DNA from: Branchiostoma lanceolatum
Taxonomy: Eukaryota > Chordata > Leptocardii > Amphioxiformes > Branchiostomatidae
Reading direction: 5' to 3'
Length of the DNA: 64,000 nt
NCBI RefSeq assembly: GCF_035083965.1
Contig: NC_089724.1
Span: 14,178,910-14,242,909 of the forward strand
A program made the translations under genes and the position numbers. The notes under the pieces were generated by a model. The model made no database searches. It was not told where the DNA came from and saw nothing but the letters and a program-made list of their open reading frames with translations. Position 1 is the stretch's first letter. Each line of letters opens with the position of its first letter. This document shows positions 34,331-45,973 of the stretch, in pieces.

Positions 34331-37300
34331 ATGGGGAACTTTATAGGCCACGCCGCCCCAGGCTGCTTCTTTATGTTCTTCGGGCTGTGGTGGACCATCA
34401 GGTACTCCGTCATGTGGGCCAGTCGGCTGGGAGGTCGGACGACACGCTCGGCTCACGAGGCGTGCTGCTGCAGTGGGCCTCTGCGCTTCTTGAAGAGGGT
34501 TCCGATCGAAGGACTGGTCAAAATGACAATTGCAACAGGAGGTAACGTTGGGTAACCTAAATTCGGGATTTTTCCGATAATGGTTGACTGAAATCAATCT
34601 AGCAGAACAATAAACCATCCTTTTTTTCTATTATTCTGTCAGTATCATGTACTATCTTTGCACTAATCATATATATGGTAGATTTTGTCTCTAGTCGTGC
34701 TGACACCATAATATTTCAACTTGAAACTACCGTCCGCCGCACGCACAATTACGGTGCTGTCGGACAGGGGGGCACATTAATTCGGGAGAGAAGATTCGTC
34801 TTGAATATCTTACCGCTAATCACATTTTATACAGCAGCTATTCGTTCTATCCTTGGCTTGAGGAGAGTGCTATGGATATAGACGTGTCCAAGTAAAAAAA
34901 ATACACGAAAAAACGGCCGTACCGCACACATCAGGCCAGTTCCGGAACAACCCGTGTGTTGAGTCGGTAGAACTTCACTCAAAGTCGGCCCATCGTCATC
35001 ATCGGGCAACGTGTAACGTTACATTATTCATGGGAAGTTAGCTGGATGCCGTAGCAATGGTAATACTACTATGTCCATGTGTTCCTTGTTGTGTTAGGAG
35101 CAAACTTTGAGGAAAACATCTTCCTCAGTCCACTATCACACGCAGCATTTAGACAAAAAGTGTTCCTCACAAACCTTTGTCGTCTGCTTGACAACAGGAT
35201 TCTGGTTAACAATATGGCGGCGGGAAAATACACGTGCCGTAGGTTGTAGCAACAGAGAGGAGTTTTGATGATTGATCACACTTAGAATCCAGTTGCAGGT
35301 TAGCAAAAGAGATTGTAATAAGTTGTCTTATAAATAATTGTGTTTAGCAGGCAGGAGATGTGACATTTGTCTTATAAACCAGCGAACAACCGTGCTGGGT
35401 GATTCTCCCACGAAGCCCCCAGACTCTGTCAATAAGGGACGGAGAGTTTTTGACGTCGCCAACTTCTAATGCATGGTTATCGAAGCTTTTCAGCCAGTGT
35501 TCTGAATACGTTAGTCTATCTGCTTTGCATTGCTGGCGTTATAACTGATTTTGCATCTAGCACATATCCCTAAATACCCCGTTTTCGAAAAATCCCGACT
35601 TTAAGTACCCCACGAATTTAGGTTACCCAACGTTACGTATAGCTCACTTGTTGTGTTCCACGTCCCCCTATATGGAAGCAAGGAGGATCATCAGATTAAA
35701 CCTCCTTGATGGAAAGAAACATGCAAGGTTCTCTGTCTGTTTCTTTGCTACCACCAAACAGATGTAAAGTCCCGGCTCATTCTCAGTGTTTTATGCTTTT
35801 GCAACATCCAGCAGGACCTTCTAGTAGTGCACTTTTTAAATGATTCGCATCCACGTCGTTAAAATAACGAACTAAATGTTAAGTTCGAGAGTAAGCCCGA
35901 TGCTACGTTGCCGAAATATAGATAGCGCGGAATAAGAAATATGAATAACAAGTGGGACTGGAATGGGTCTTACTATACTTTTTGATTATTGCAGGAATCA
36001 TCTTTGAGCAGCTGGTGGCCCACTGGATACTGATTGATCCGAAGACTGGACACTTCCACATCCTGGGGAACTGGCAACACACCACCATGTACGCTTTCTT
36101 CCTCCTGAATGGCTTCTGTGACGTGTTGATCGCTCTAAAAGCGCCTTTACCGAGTGGCATAGACTTTGCCACCCTGTCACTGGCCGTCTCGGTGGAAGGG
36201 CTGTTGTTCTTCTACCATCTACATGGCCGTACTGATCTAGACGTACACGTGCATCAACTGTTGATCCTGGCTATCGCCCCAAGTGTGGCCGTGACTGGGC
36301 TGGAGGCCTGGAACCCTCGGACAGTGCACCTACCCATGCTCAGAGCGGCACTAGCAATGCTGCAGGGGACCTGGCTGTGGCAGGTTAGAATGAATCTCCA
36401 CTGAGCAGATCTTTCGGTTGGCAAGACAGCATCCAATATCAAAATTGAGGGATGGATACATTGAATCATATCTGTTAACATTAAACTAAAAAAGCTACTG
36501 GTACATGGTGAATACTGAACTATAGAGACCTAGATATGCATCCTTTCTTGTCATGGACGCACACCAAAACAAGGTACATTTTTGTATTTATACGATTTAC
36601 GAAGACGCGTACCAGTCTAGTGCAATAACTTCCAGACCATGGACACTCACGGTTTCGTCCCATGTATACTGTCTTGCCAACCGAAAGATCTGCTTAGAGA
36701 TTCGGTCAGAGTGTCTCAATTATCCATCTTTATGTAGTTTGTCAGTTCATAACTCTTTCATCTGTATTCAATTCTATCAACATTGCAGACAATGCACAAC
36801 ACAAGGCATGCTTGAATGGCATTGATCTTGCAATTACGATTCATTACACCTTTATAAAAATGGACGTGACAAGTATCCTATTATTACATCTCTACCATCT
36901 GGTTTTGCACGTGGATCGCCGGATGAAGGACAGCGTTCCGAACTCATTTTGTTCTGGCTGTAAGGATGGACATGGTACGGTTTCCTACAGTGTATGCGCT
37001 GCTGTAGCTGTTGATCTGGGCGGAGGGACAAGGTCATGTAATCCTGCAACATAAACTGTCTTCACAGGGTTATGAAATCAACGTATGATTGAATCAAGCA
37101 AAGAAATTGAAAATCTATCAAAGTCAACTCGGTTTCAAAATTTGGAACATTAGTTACCTATGCATCATAAATGGGCGCCCTGCATACATTTGCTAGAACT
37201 GCGGTTGCGTGATAGTAACTTGAAAGTTGCAATGGTCATGAAAGGTATGAATCCCGAAAGATTTGAACTGACATAGCTCTCTTTAAACTCATAACAGATT

Positions 37301-37631
37301 ACAATTTTCTATCTGATATAAGATAAGATCCGATTAGATAAGATAAGATAATCTAAGATAATAATATAGACTTCTGTTTCTGCAGGCCGGGTTCATCTTG
37401 TATCCTCCCTTCCCTGGCCATGAGTGGGACCTGGAAAACCATGAGAACATGATGTTTGTCTCCATGGCTTTCTGTTGGCACATCCTGGGCATCCTGCTCT
37501 TCATGTGTGTTGTGTACACAGTAGTTTATCACATCTACCAAGCCAAGGAGAAACAGCTAGGTACGGACCTGGAGCTGGGACCGCTGTCTTCACACATGCT
37601 GCAGACACACTCGGACTCAGATCTGGACTAG
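34331..37631 (+). CDS. TMEM45-family multi-pass membrane protein, copy 1
   Basis: Coding exons 34331-34541, 35995-36383 and 37386-37631 join in phases 1 and 0 to give 281 residues (vertebrate TMEM45A/B are about 275). The start MGNFIGHAAPGCFFMFFGLWW matches the family N-terminus. Other family segments are HWILIDPKTGHFHILGNWQH, LFFYHLHGRTDLD and LQGTWLWQAGFILYPPFP, followed by the EWDLEN and FCWHILGILL membrane segment. Several hydrophobic helices are apparent. The tail is acidic (HSDSDLD). The family (DUF716) is membrane-embedded and poorly understood biochemically. An acceptor seven bases upstream of the ATG implies a 5'UTR intron. Poly(A) signals AATAAA at 38245-38250 and 38825-38830 fit the 3' end. 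Confidence 0.92.
35672..35715. repeat. tiny palindromic insertion, flanks ATGGAAG/ATGGAAA
   Basis: Element 35679-35708 (30 bp) begins CAAGGAGG and ends CCTCCTTG. The seven bases on each side match at six positions (35672-35678 and 35709-35715). It belongs to the family described for 54624-54699, 57694-57740 and 62787-62833. It lies in the first coding intron of TMEM45 copy 1. Confidence 0.6.
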
Positions 37632-39435
37632 CAAACGTGTCTCCAATCTCTATGACTTCAGATATCAAATGTTAAACATTTTGCCCGAGATGCGAGGATG
37701 AAAAACTGTTGGAACCAGTTGAATAGGCTTTCTGAGAATTTTTATAACAGATCTGAAGAATGCGTAGAACGAACGGACACGAACTTTCACCCTGTTATGT
37801 GCCACGGTTTATATATAGCAAGCGACAAGAATTGAGCCAGCGGTCACTACGGAGGCTGGTGCTCGGGCTACCTTTGTTATACCGTGTATGTGTATGTGTA
37901 TGGATACCACTCTATGGTATAACATCTTATACAATTCCACCAGGGTACATAATTCCGCCACCCTGAAATAACACGTCTAAACAGATCTCCAACCTATGGT
38001 TCCCCAGTATAATGCACTCCTGTATATCTGAAAACAGTGCGTTTGAGAGATCTCTAGTACAGCAGCAGGTATGCACAGTTCAAAGTGGAGGATTTATGTA
38101 ACTGGGCGGATTAATGTAGACTAGATAGATCTATTAGGACTTAAATCATGTATGCTTTGTAGTTGTTATATTTTGTCTGACCCTTACCTTTTCCCTCGTG
38201 ACCTCAATGAAAAGCGGCCTGCAGGACGATTTGAGCTTCTCATGAATAAAGAAAGGTTCAATCAAACATGTTTGAGTCATATGGTTTACCACAGAAAGTT
38301 GATAAAAGCTCTTCATGTTTGAAAAAAAGTCTTCACATACACGTACAGTGTGAATTGTGTCGACCAAATGTTGAAATCAGGTTATTGATATTAGCAGTTT
38401 GCTTGACCTTAGCGGAAAACAATGTCTCTGCTCTGAGTATCCAGCTTTCTCCTATGTTTCCTATCTTCATGAAGTTGATAAACAAAAGCAACAAAAAGGA
38501 AAGCACAGTAGCAACTTAACTTTTAATAATAAAAACAATAATGATATGTGGAACATGAAGTACATTTTGTTTTTAGAATGTTCACTAGCACTATACACAG
38601 ACATGCGTTTCTTGCCCTAAACCTGAAATGTGCACATTTAACAAAAGGCAAAATGTTCTCGTATATCATTTCATCTAGGAAGCCCCGATGTAATTGAAAA
38701 AGCCTGTAAATTAAATCTGTCTTCGTAGTTTACATGTTTTGAAAAGCGGGAAGAGACTTTGGAATATAGCATATTTTGTCTGTAGTGTCGTAATGCATTT
38801 AGCCCATGCTGGGCATGAATAAGCAATAAAGTTCATTGTCATTTGATGACTTTGTTATAAATTTGATAACAATCACACTTGATGAATATTTCTTGAAGCT
38901 AGAGCATCAATAACCATCAAATATGTACAATAAACTGAGCACCAAACATCACAATTCGCACACCAATACATTATCTATTGAGAAACTATCCAGTCTTTGG
39001 TTAACGATACACAATACTAGTTTTGTCGTATTGTCAAATACGGCAACCTATTCAAGAATAGATACATGGAATGTGATTCATTAGCAAGGAGTTTTTACCA
39101 CTAACCCTGTCGCTGTCACATCCTCCTGCCAGTGTATAGCCTATCAACTCCATATTTGATATCATATGGATCCCTAGATTTCTCAGAAATGCCCATTGGG
39201 CATGACTGTGTGTACAACTAAGTATGTACAAGACAGTGTTTGGTGAAGTATTACTTGAAAAAGCCACTTCCAACGGCTACGACAAATGGGTGTCTGTCTC
39301 TACTTTCCACTAAGGATCTTCTACTGTACTAATACATCTAGTGCATCTAATAGCTATAAAGGTTCCTCTTTGTTTAGCGTTGCAGCTTTCTAGCACTTGT
39401 TGATAGAGAAACTGAACATGGTGGAAGCACTTGTG

Positions 39436-40869
39436 TTAGTCCAGATCTGAGTCTGACTCTGTCTGCAGCATGTGTGAAGACAGCGGCTGCACCTCCAGGT
39501 TTAAAACTCTCCGTTTCTCCTTGGCTTGCAATTGGTAGATGTGATACACTACTGTGTACACGACACTCATGAAGAGCAGGATGCCCAGGATGTGCCAACA
39601 GAAAGCCATGGAGACAAACATCACGTTCTCTTTGCTCTCTTGGTCCCACTCATGGCCAGGAACGATAGGATACAGGATCAACCCAACCTGTAGAAACAGA
39701 TACAACACATGAGCATCGGCTTCAGAGACAGCACGTTCATAATATCAGTCACTTCCCCGAGGGTTACGTGACGTACAACAAGAATGCATGACAGAAAAGT
39801 AATGATTCATTGATCTACAAAATACATGGACATCTGACCTGCCAGAACCAGGTGCCCTGGAGAGTAAGTGCTGCCCGTAACATGGGTAGTACAATAGTGT
39901 CAGGCTTCCAGGCTTCCAGCCCGCTCACCGCCGCACACAGACCGGCAGCCAGCACCAACAGCTTGTGAAGGCGGACGTCCAGGTCATTGCGGCCGTGCAG
40001 GTGATAGAAGAACAGCAGTCCTTCAACTGCGTACGCCATAGACAAGGAGACGTAGTCTATTCCGGTTGGCACGGGCGCTCTCAGGGCAATCAAGATATCA
40101 CAGATGCCATTGAGGGCAAAGAACGAATACATGGTGATGTGTTGCCAGATAACCAACTGGTGGAACTGGTGAGTTACCGGGTCAATGAGTATCCAGTGTG
40201 CCACGAGCTGCTCCTCTACTATTCCTGCAACACAAGATCAACTGTACGTTTATATCATTTCCTAAAGACAGATCCACCGCTTGTATACACTAAGCACCGG
40301 CTTCCATGTATTGCATGATGATTCATTAAGTACGTATAAAGAGCGGTAGAAATTCCTCACAATATCTACATCGCGGTAGCATATTTAACAGCTACCACTC
40401 GGTGATGCGATGTTGAGAGACCCTTTTTTTAGTTTTATCTAATCGGAACGTCTGTGCTCAGCGCAGCCCTAAGAGTAACCTACGGCTGCAGTGAGAAATG
40501 TATGTCAAATCATTGTGCTAATGCTGAAATCATCTCATCATCTATAATTGTTTTTTTCTTATCTTGTCTTTTGGGCAATCAAGTTGATAGGTCAACAACG
40601 TGCTGTAACGGTTGTAGTTTCGACACATATTACCTACAAATGGACACGTTTTTAATACCTGTTATTCCAAACATAGTTTTGCACAGTCCTTCCACGGGGA
40701 CCCTTTTTAAGAAACGACTTGGGGCATTGTTGCAGCAGACTGTAGCAGCAGAGCTTGTGTTCCGGCCTCCCAGCCGACTGGCCCACATGACGGAGTACCG
40801 GATGGTCCACCACAGCCCAAAGAAAAGGAAGAGGCTGCCTGGAATAGCATGACCTGTAAGATTCCCCAT
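39436..40869 (-). CDS. TMEM45-family multi-pass membrane protein, copy 2
   Basis: Minus-strand coding exons 40869-40659, 40224-39839 and 39687-39436 join in the same phases as copy 1, giving 282 residues. The N-terminus MGNLTGHAIPGSLFLFFGLWW, HWILIDPVTHQFHQLVIWQH, LFFYHLHGRNDLD and LQGTWFWQVGLIL are diagnostic. One residue is missing relative to the paralogues just before LQGTWFWQ. The C-terminal tail differs (includes QLQAKEKRRVLNLEVQP) but keeps the terminal ESDSDLD. An acceptor TTTCAG lies six bases before the ATG, so the 5'UTR intron is conserved. The gene converges on copy 1 (tail to tail, about 1.8 kb between stops). It is the most divergent of the three copies. Confidence 0.92.
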
Positions 40870-40896
40870 GGGCGCCTGAAATCATAATGACAAACA

Positions 40897-42042
40897 AGAG
40901 TTCCACGACCTCATACCTTCGCCAAATGATTTAAACCGTTATGACTGATGTATGATCAGTATTTCTCATTGATTATGAAAATAAGGTCATTTGTATAAGT
41001 CATCAGTTGATTATCTTCTCCGCCCAAAGTTGTCCAAAATATGACAGTCTTATCTCAACGAATGATATTCTAGCATTTCATGAGGTCCTCATTAGCATTT
41101 TTTACATTCAATGATGTCCACATTCACATAACTTCCAAATGCCGCAAGTATGAAATTACAGTCACTTATCAGTATGGACATATAGTTATTTCTCAGTAAT
41201 TATGCAAATTAGGTCCTCATTTGAATATTTTTTAATCCATCAACATTCCTCTCTTCCTCAGTTACAAATGTCACGTTTGAATAGTCCAGTCATGGGAAGC
41301 GTTTTTTTAAAAATAGCCCTCGTTAATTATGCAAATTAGAGTCTGCTTTGCATAATTACCATTAAATTATACAACGCATGTACATATGAAAATTCAGGAT
41401 GATTCGTCAACCCCATCTTGAACTATATTTTCACATTAATCATACAAATTAGGTCTTCATTTGCATAATTGATACCTATCAATGTTTCTATCTTTATCAG
41501 TTACATACTAGTATGTAACATGTTTGAAAGTCCTATCATGAAATGCAGCAGACGTGAAACTTAAATTAATTATTATTATTAAGCTCATTAATTATGCAAA
41601 TTAGATACTGATTTGCACAATTCGTATCTAATTATGTAAATCATCACTCAAGCTATCTGTACACCAAATATTATGACCATCCGTCATCTGCTTCTAGAGT
41701 TATTCCCTTTCAAATTCTCAAATAAAGTTCCCAAAAAAAGCCGCTAGGGGTCCAAATTCCTTCCAAAGAGCTATCTACCACTCAAGAATCACGACCACAG
41801 CATGTCCAGAACATGAGATATCAAAACAGGACATTCCGCTGCGGTACTTTAGAAAGTCGCTAGGGGGCCCCAAATCTAATGATTTCCAGGTCTCATCAAG
41901 ACCTACCCACATACCAAATATCAAGACAATCCATCCAGGCCTTCTTGACTTATATGTCTTCTACATCCGGTCCATCCAGACATAAATAAATACATACATA
42001 CAAACGCTACAGAAAATATAACCTTCTTTGCGAAGGTAATTA
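40897..42042 (+). repeat. octamer-rich dispersed repeat, full-length copy
   Basis: It runs from AAGAGTTCCACGACCTCATA to the hairpin CCTTCTTTGCGAAGG and includes several TTATGCAAATTAG motifs. It ends about 20 bases from the coding exon of TMEM45 copy 2, so it occupies that gene's 5'UTR intron right behind the acceptor. Confidence 0.75.
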
Positions 42043-43253
42043 AAGTCAACCTGGACCCGCTTACGTACGTCGTGAAACGAAGCTGTCAGCTTTAATTGTG
42101 TTGGATGCATTAGAAGGAAAATCAAGCCTTGTTTATGTTCAATACTGATAAAAAGCACGCAGTCGTAGTCTCTCCTCAAGCAGTGGCAGAAACATTGTTC
42201 ACTCTTAGCACCTGTACTGAGCAGTGCCCACATTTGCCTTCAACTACACTTGACTACGTATGAAAAATGGAGAAAAGGGGACTTACTAAGAGGCTATCGC
42301 CTTGGCGAATATATGGTAGTTCAATCGGAGTCTCCAACTGCCCAAAAATCCACTGATCTTACATGCAGGACAACCTACAGTAGTTAAGTCGGAATCGTGT
42401 CCTTACAACTGCGTAGCATGGAATGTCGTTGGCACAAGTACTGTTTACACAATGTAACTCGACTACGTTTGCCGATGAACCTGTACCCAGCCTATTGTTC
42501 GTGATGCAATGGATCCTACCGCCAAGTTGGGCTAAGCTTTGGGTCACCAGTTTCTTCCACGGCTATAGTCTTGGTTTCCTTGACTCCGTGAAACTTCTCA
42601 GTCCTCGCCTGGCTAATCTAAGGTAGTGACTCAGGTTATTGAGCAAAACATAGAACAAAACGGCCTTGCAGTAAACACTGAATTGTGCCGAATTTTACAA
42701 TCTTTACCTCATACGATAAAAACTTCGGAATAAATCATTAAGTCTACACCGGTGTTTTTCCCTACTTGAAACAGCCCTAAGAGCTAAAATGCCTTTGCTG
42801 TGGGGTGCTGAGGAAAAACTTCATCGGGGGCATGTTGGCGCTGTAGGTCTGGCAAGCATTGGTTCCAGGTTAGTTGTGTGGTACAACAGACTTTGGCTCA
42901 TGACATAGTACAGTGTAAGAGGATACCATTGCATGCAACGATACGTAATATTAAACAGTTTCTTATTTTCTTTACGAAACCTCTCGTGCTTCTTCTCCGT
43001 GTCACGCTGACACACAAGTTATTCAATTAATTGTTCCTACGGAAGGACTACTCAAAAGTTAACTTTTGAAAGATTTCTGCAAACATCAAACACGTGTGTC
43101 GTGCTGAAATTTGATGGAAGAATTGTACTCTGGCAAAAAAGAAAGCTGGCCCTACTTCATGTTACATATGTTGAATGATTCAAAATGTTTTCCTTCACAT
43201 GTATATGTTCCATTTTAGGCATGCTTTGAATCAAATAAACCTCAAAATTCAAC

Positions 43254-43550
43254 TAGAGTTCTACGACTCCATGACTTCGCCAAATGATGTTAACATTTTC
43301 AAGTGACATATGATGTTTAGCATTGGTTATGAAAATAAGGTCCTCATTTGCATAAAATTTATCAGTTGATCATATTCTCTAGTAATCTCTACCCAAATAA
43401 CAAAAGTTGTTCAAAGCATAGGTCTTATCTAGGCAAAGAAGTCTATTGTAGCATTTCCTGTAAAGTATGTAAATGAGGCCTTCATTTGCATGATTAATGT
43501 CCGGTAATGTCCACATTTACTTAACTTCCAAATGTTGCAAGAATAAAATC
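43254..43550 (+). repeat. octamer-rich dispersed repeat, 5' fragment
   Basis: It starts AGAGTTCTACGACTCCATGA, continues CGCCAAATGATGTTAAC, and stops in the ACTTCCAAATGTTGCAAG region. The 3' half and terminal hairpin are absent. Confidence 0.65.
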
Positions 43551-43574
43551 ACTTCAACCAGAAAACCATGAAAT

Positions 43575-45973
43575 AAAATTTCAAGCAGCATTTATTAATA
43601 GAATATTTAATCTTATTCCAATAAGCTATTTAAGAAGACTGCACATCAGGGGGTCATTATTTTATATAAATTAACATTCACACAAACAAAAAATAATGCA
43701 CTGATAAGAGGTATTGACATTGTCTTGAGTCTACTTGTATCACACTATATGATTCTATTTGAGCCTGTATTAAGAAATTTCTCATGAAACATAGATGGCT
43801 CTGCCCCTGATGCATCGTCAAAAACGAGAACTTCAAGGAAAACAGGTACATGTACTCTGTTATCAATTTCATTCCTTTGGTAATGTCTATATATTACATC
43901 TGATACCAAGTCTTAATTCAATTCTTCATTGCAAAAAATTAAAAGCAATTAGATATCATATCACACTTCTAAATGTAAATGAGAAACTATAAGACATGAA
44001 CAAAAGATACATAATACAGTACTAAAAAAAGTACTTAAAATGACATTATTAATCATGACCTACAAATGCTTAAAAAGGCACCGTCAATTTTAACCTATAA
44101 TAGACAGCTAGGGTCAAATTGAGACAACATTGCATTAATTGTAAAATCACACTTCCAACATAATTACACAGATTCATTGAGAAACCATAAAACAAGAAAG
44201 AAACACAACATTACCAAGCAATACAAGGAAGGACACTATAACACAAGAATGACACGTAATATTATTAACCAACACATTGTACATTGTACAATCTTTGCAT
44301 ATCATTCATATATGCATGTACCTACAGTACCAATCATGCTAGAATAAAAGGATGAAGAACTTTATATACATGTATAAGGCACTTGCCAGTGGCATTATCA
44401 TAGTACACAGGCTCGTTTGCGTAATGAGTTATTTACGCAGTTCTGAGTTTTGGTGAAGCCTGCCAAGGTAGCCTCCTGTTATTGTGGTTGAGACCGGGCG
44501 TTGTTGTCTGTTCATGGGCGAAGAGCAGCAAAATCAATTGCACAGTGCCTGTACATTGATGCTTATGTTAAAATTCACATACCTGATTTGAACCAACAAT
44601 GTCAAGCTATCTAAGATTAAGTGTTGACAAACTTTGGTAGTCCAATAAAAATATGTACCGATCTTTCAAAGTGGTTGAAGAGTGCTATCTGAATAGGTAC
44701 TGCAGTTTTTGTCACCTAACCACTTTTTCAAGACTATATTTTCTTCTCTAATAACACACTAAAAGCTGTGTACCACTCTTCTCTGATTTCTGATGACAGG
44801 TTTGATATATTCTAACACTGCAACTTCAGTTAGAGGAAAAAGGCATCTTGACTTAAGTAACACTTAACAATTGTGATACCATCATGAATATTTACTGCAT
44901 GATTGTAACAATGAAACAATGATTGTCAACACAACTTTCCCCTGGAAAAAACTACAACATCTTTAGATGTCTCTTTTCTACTGTACAATGCACAGAAAAA
45001 GAGTTTTTGATATGATTAATGTGGAATCTTGTTAAGGCACATTTATATTCTACACGACTCTCCTGTTCATAATTTCTCTGGTATCAACTGCTTACTCTCC
45101 CCCAAAATTAATATGATTAATTAAACAACAACAATCAGTCAAAGTTTCTACATGTAAGATAATGTAACACATTAGAATGTTTCAAAACACTCAAATCTCT
45201 AAAAATGCATTCAAGTAAACATTAATTTCTTCTCCATTTTTTTGGTTGTAAGAGATAAGAAGCTGAAAATCATCAACAGCAGATTCTGTTATTGTAAGAG
45301 TTTTCCTTTAGACTCATGTCATGATCATGATCTTTAAAGGATTCAACAAAAAAGAACAAGAAGTTTCAACACACTCAGATCTTTGCTCATTCAAGTAAAC
45401 TTTTTCTTAGAATTTCTCTTTCATTTTTTTAGTTGTAAGAGGTAAAAAAGCTGAAAACCACCAATATCAGTTTACTGATTCGATTAAATGAATGACCTCC
45501 TCTGGGCTCCCCAAAACTGATGCATGAGTGAGGAAAAAAAGTTGCCTTCATTGTAAAATCTAAGTGGTCAGGAAGGTTCAACAGACATTTGAACATACAA
45601 AAAATGGCAGGGCTACAAAAAGGGCCGGAAAAACATTTTTCAGCTTAGTATAATAAACATGGAAAAAAAATATGACAGGAAAAGAGCATTCTACAAATTC
45701 AGAATCTCTTTTCCAATATTTTTTTGCAAGTCGTGTCATGTATTGCCTAGTTTTGCAGTATGGTCGCAAACTTTTTTGGGGGAAGCAGACAAAAATTGGT
45801 GAGCATACAGATGTCATCCACATATTCCAGTCAGTGTATGTGGCCTTCCCATAACAACAGATATGTGGAATGTATGAAGCAGTTTTAGCAACTAATTCTA
45901 TCACACTGTCTGATCCTTCTTACAGAATTTTTCATATTGGTCATCTGACATTGACAGATTGGAGACACGTTTG
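43575..45973 (-). other. probable long 3'UTR of TMEM45 copy 3
   Basis: About 2.4 kb of A+T-rich sequence free of the dispersed repeats follows the stop of TMEM45 copy 3 on the minus strand. TTTATT at about 43587 is a minus-strand AATAAA. The extent is inferred from composition and the poly(A) signal only. Confidence 0.3.
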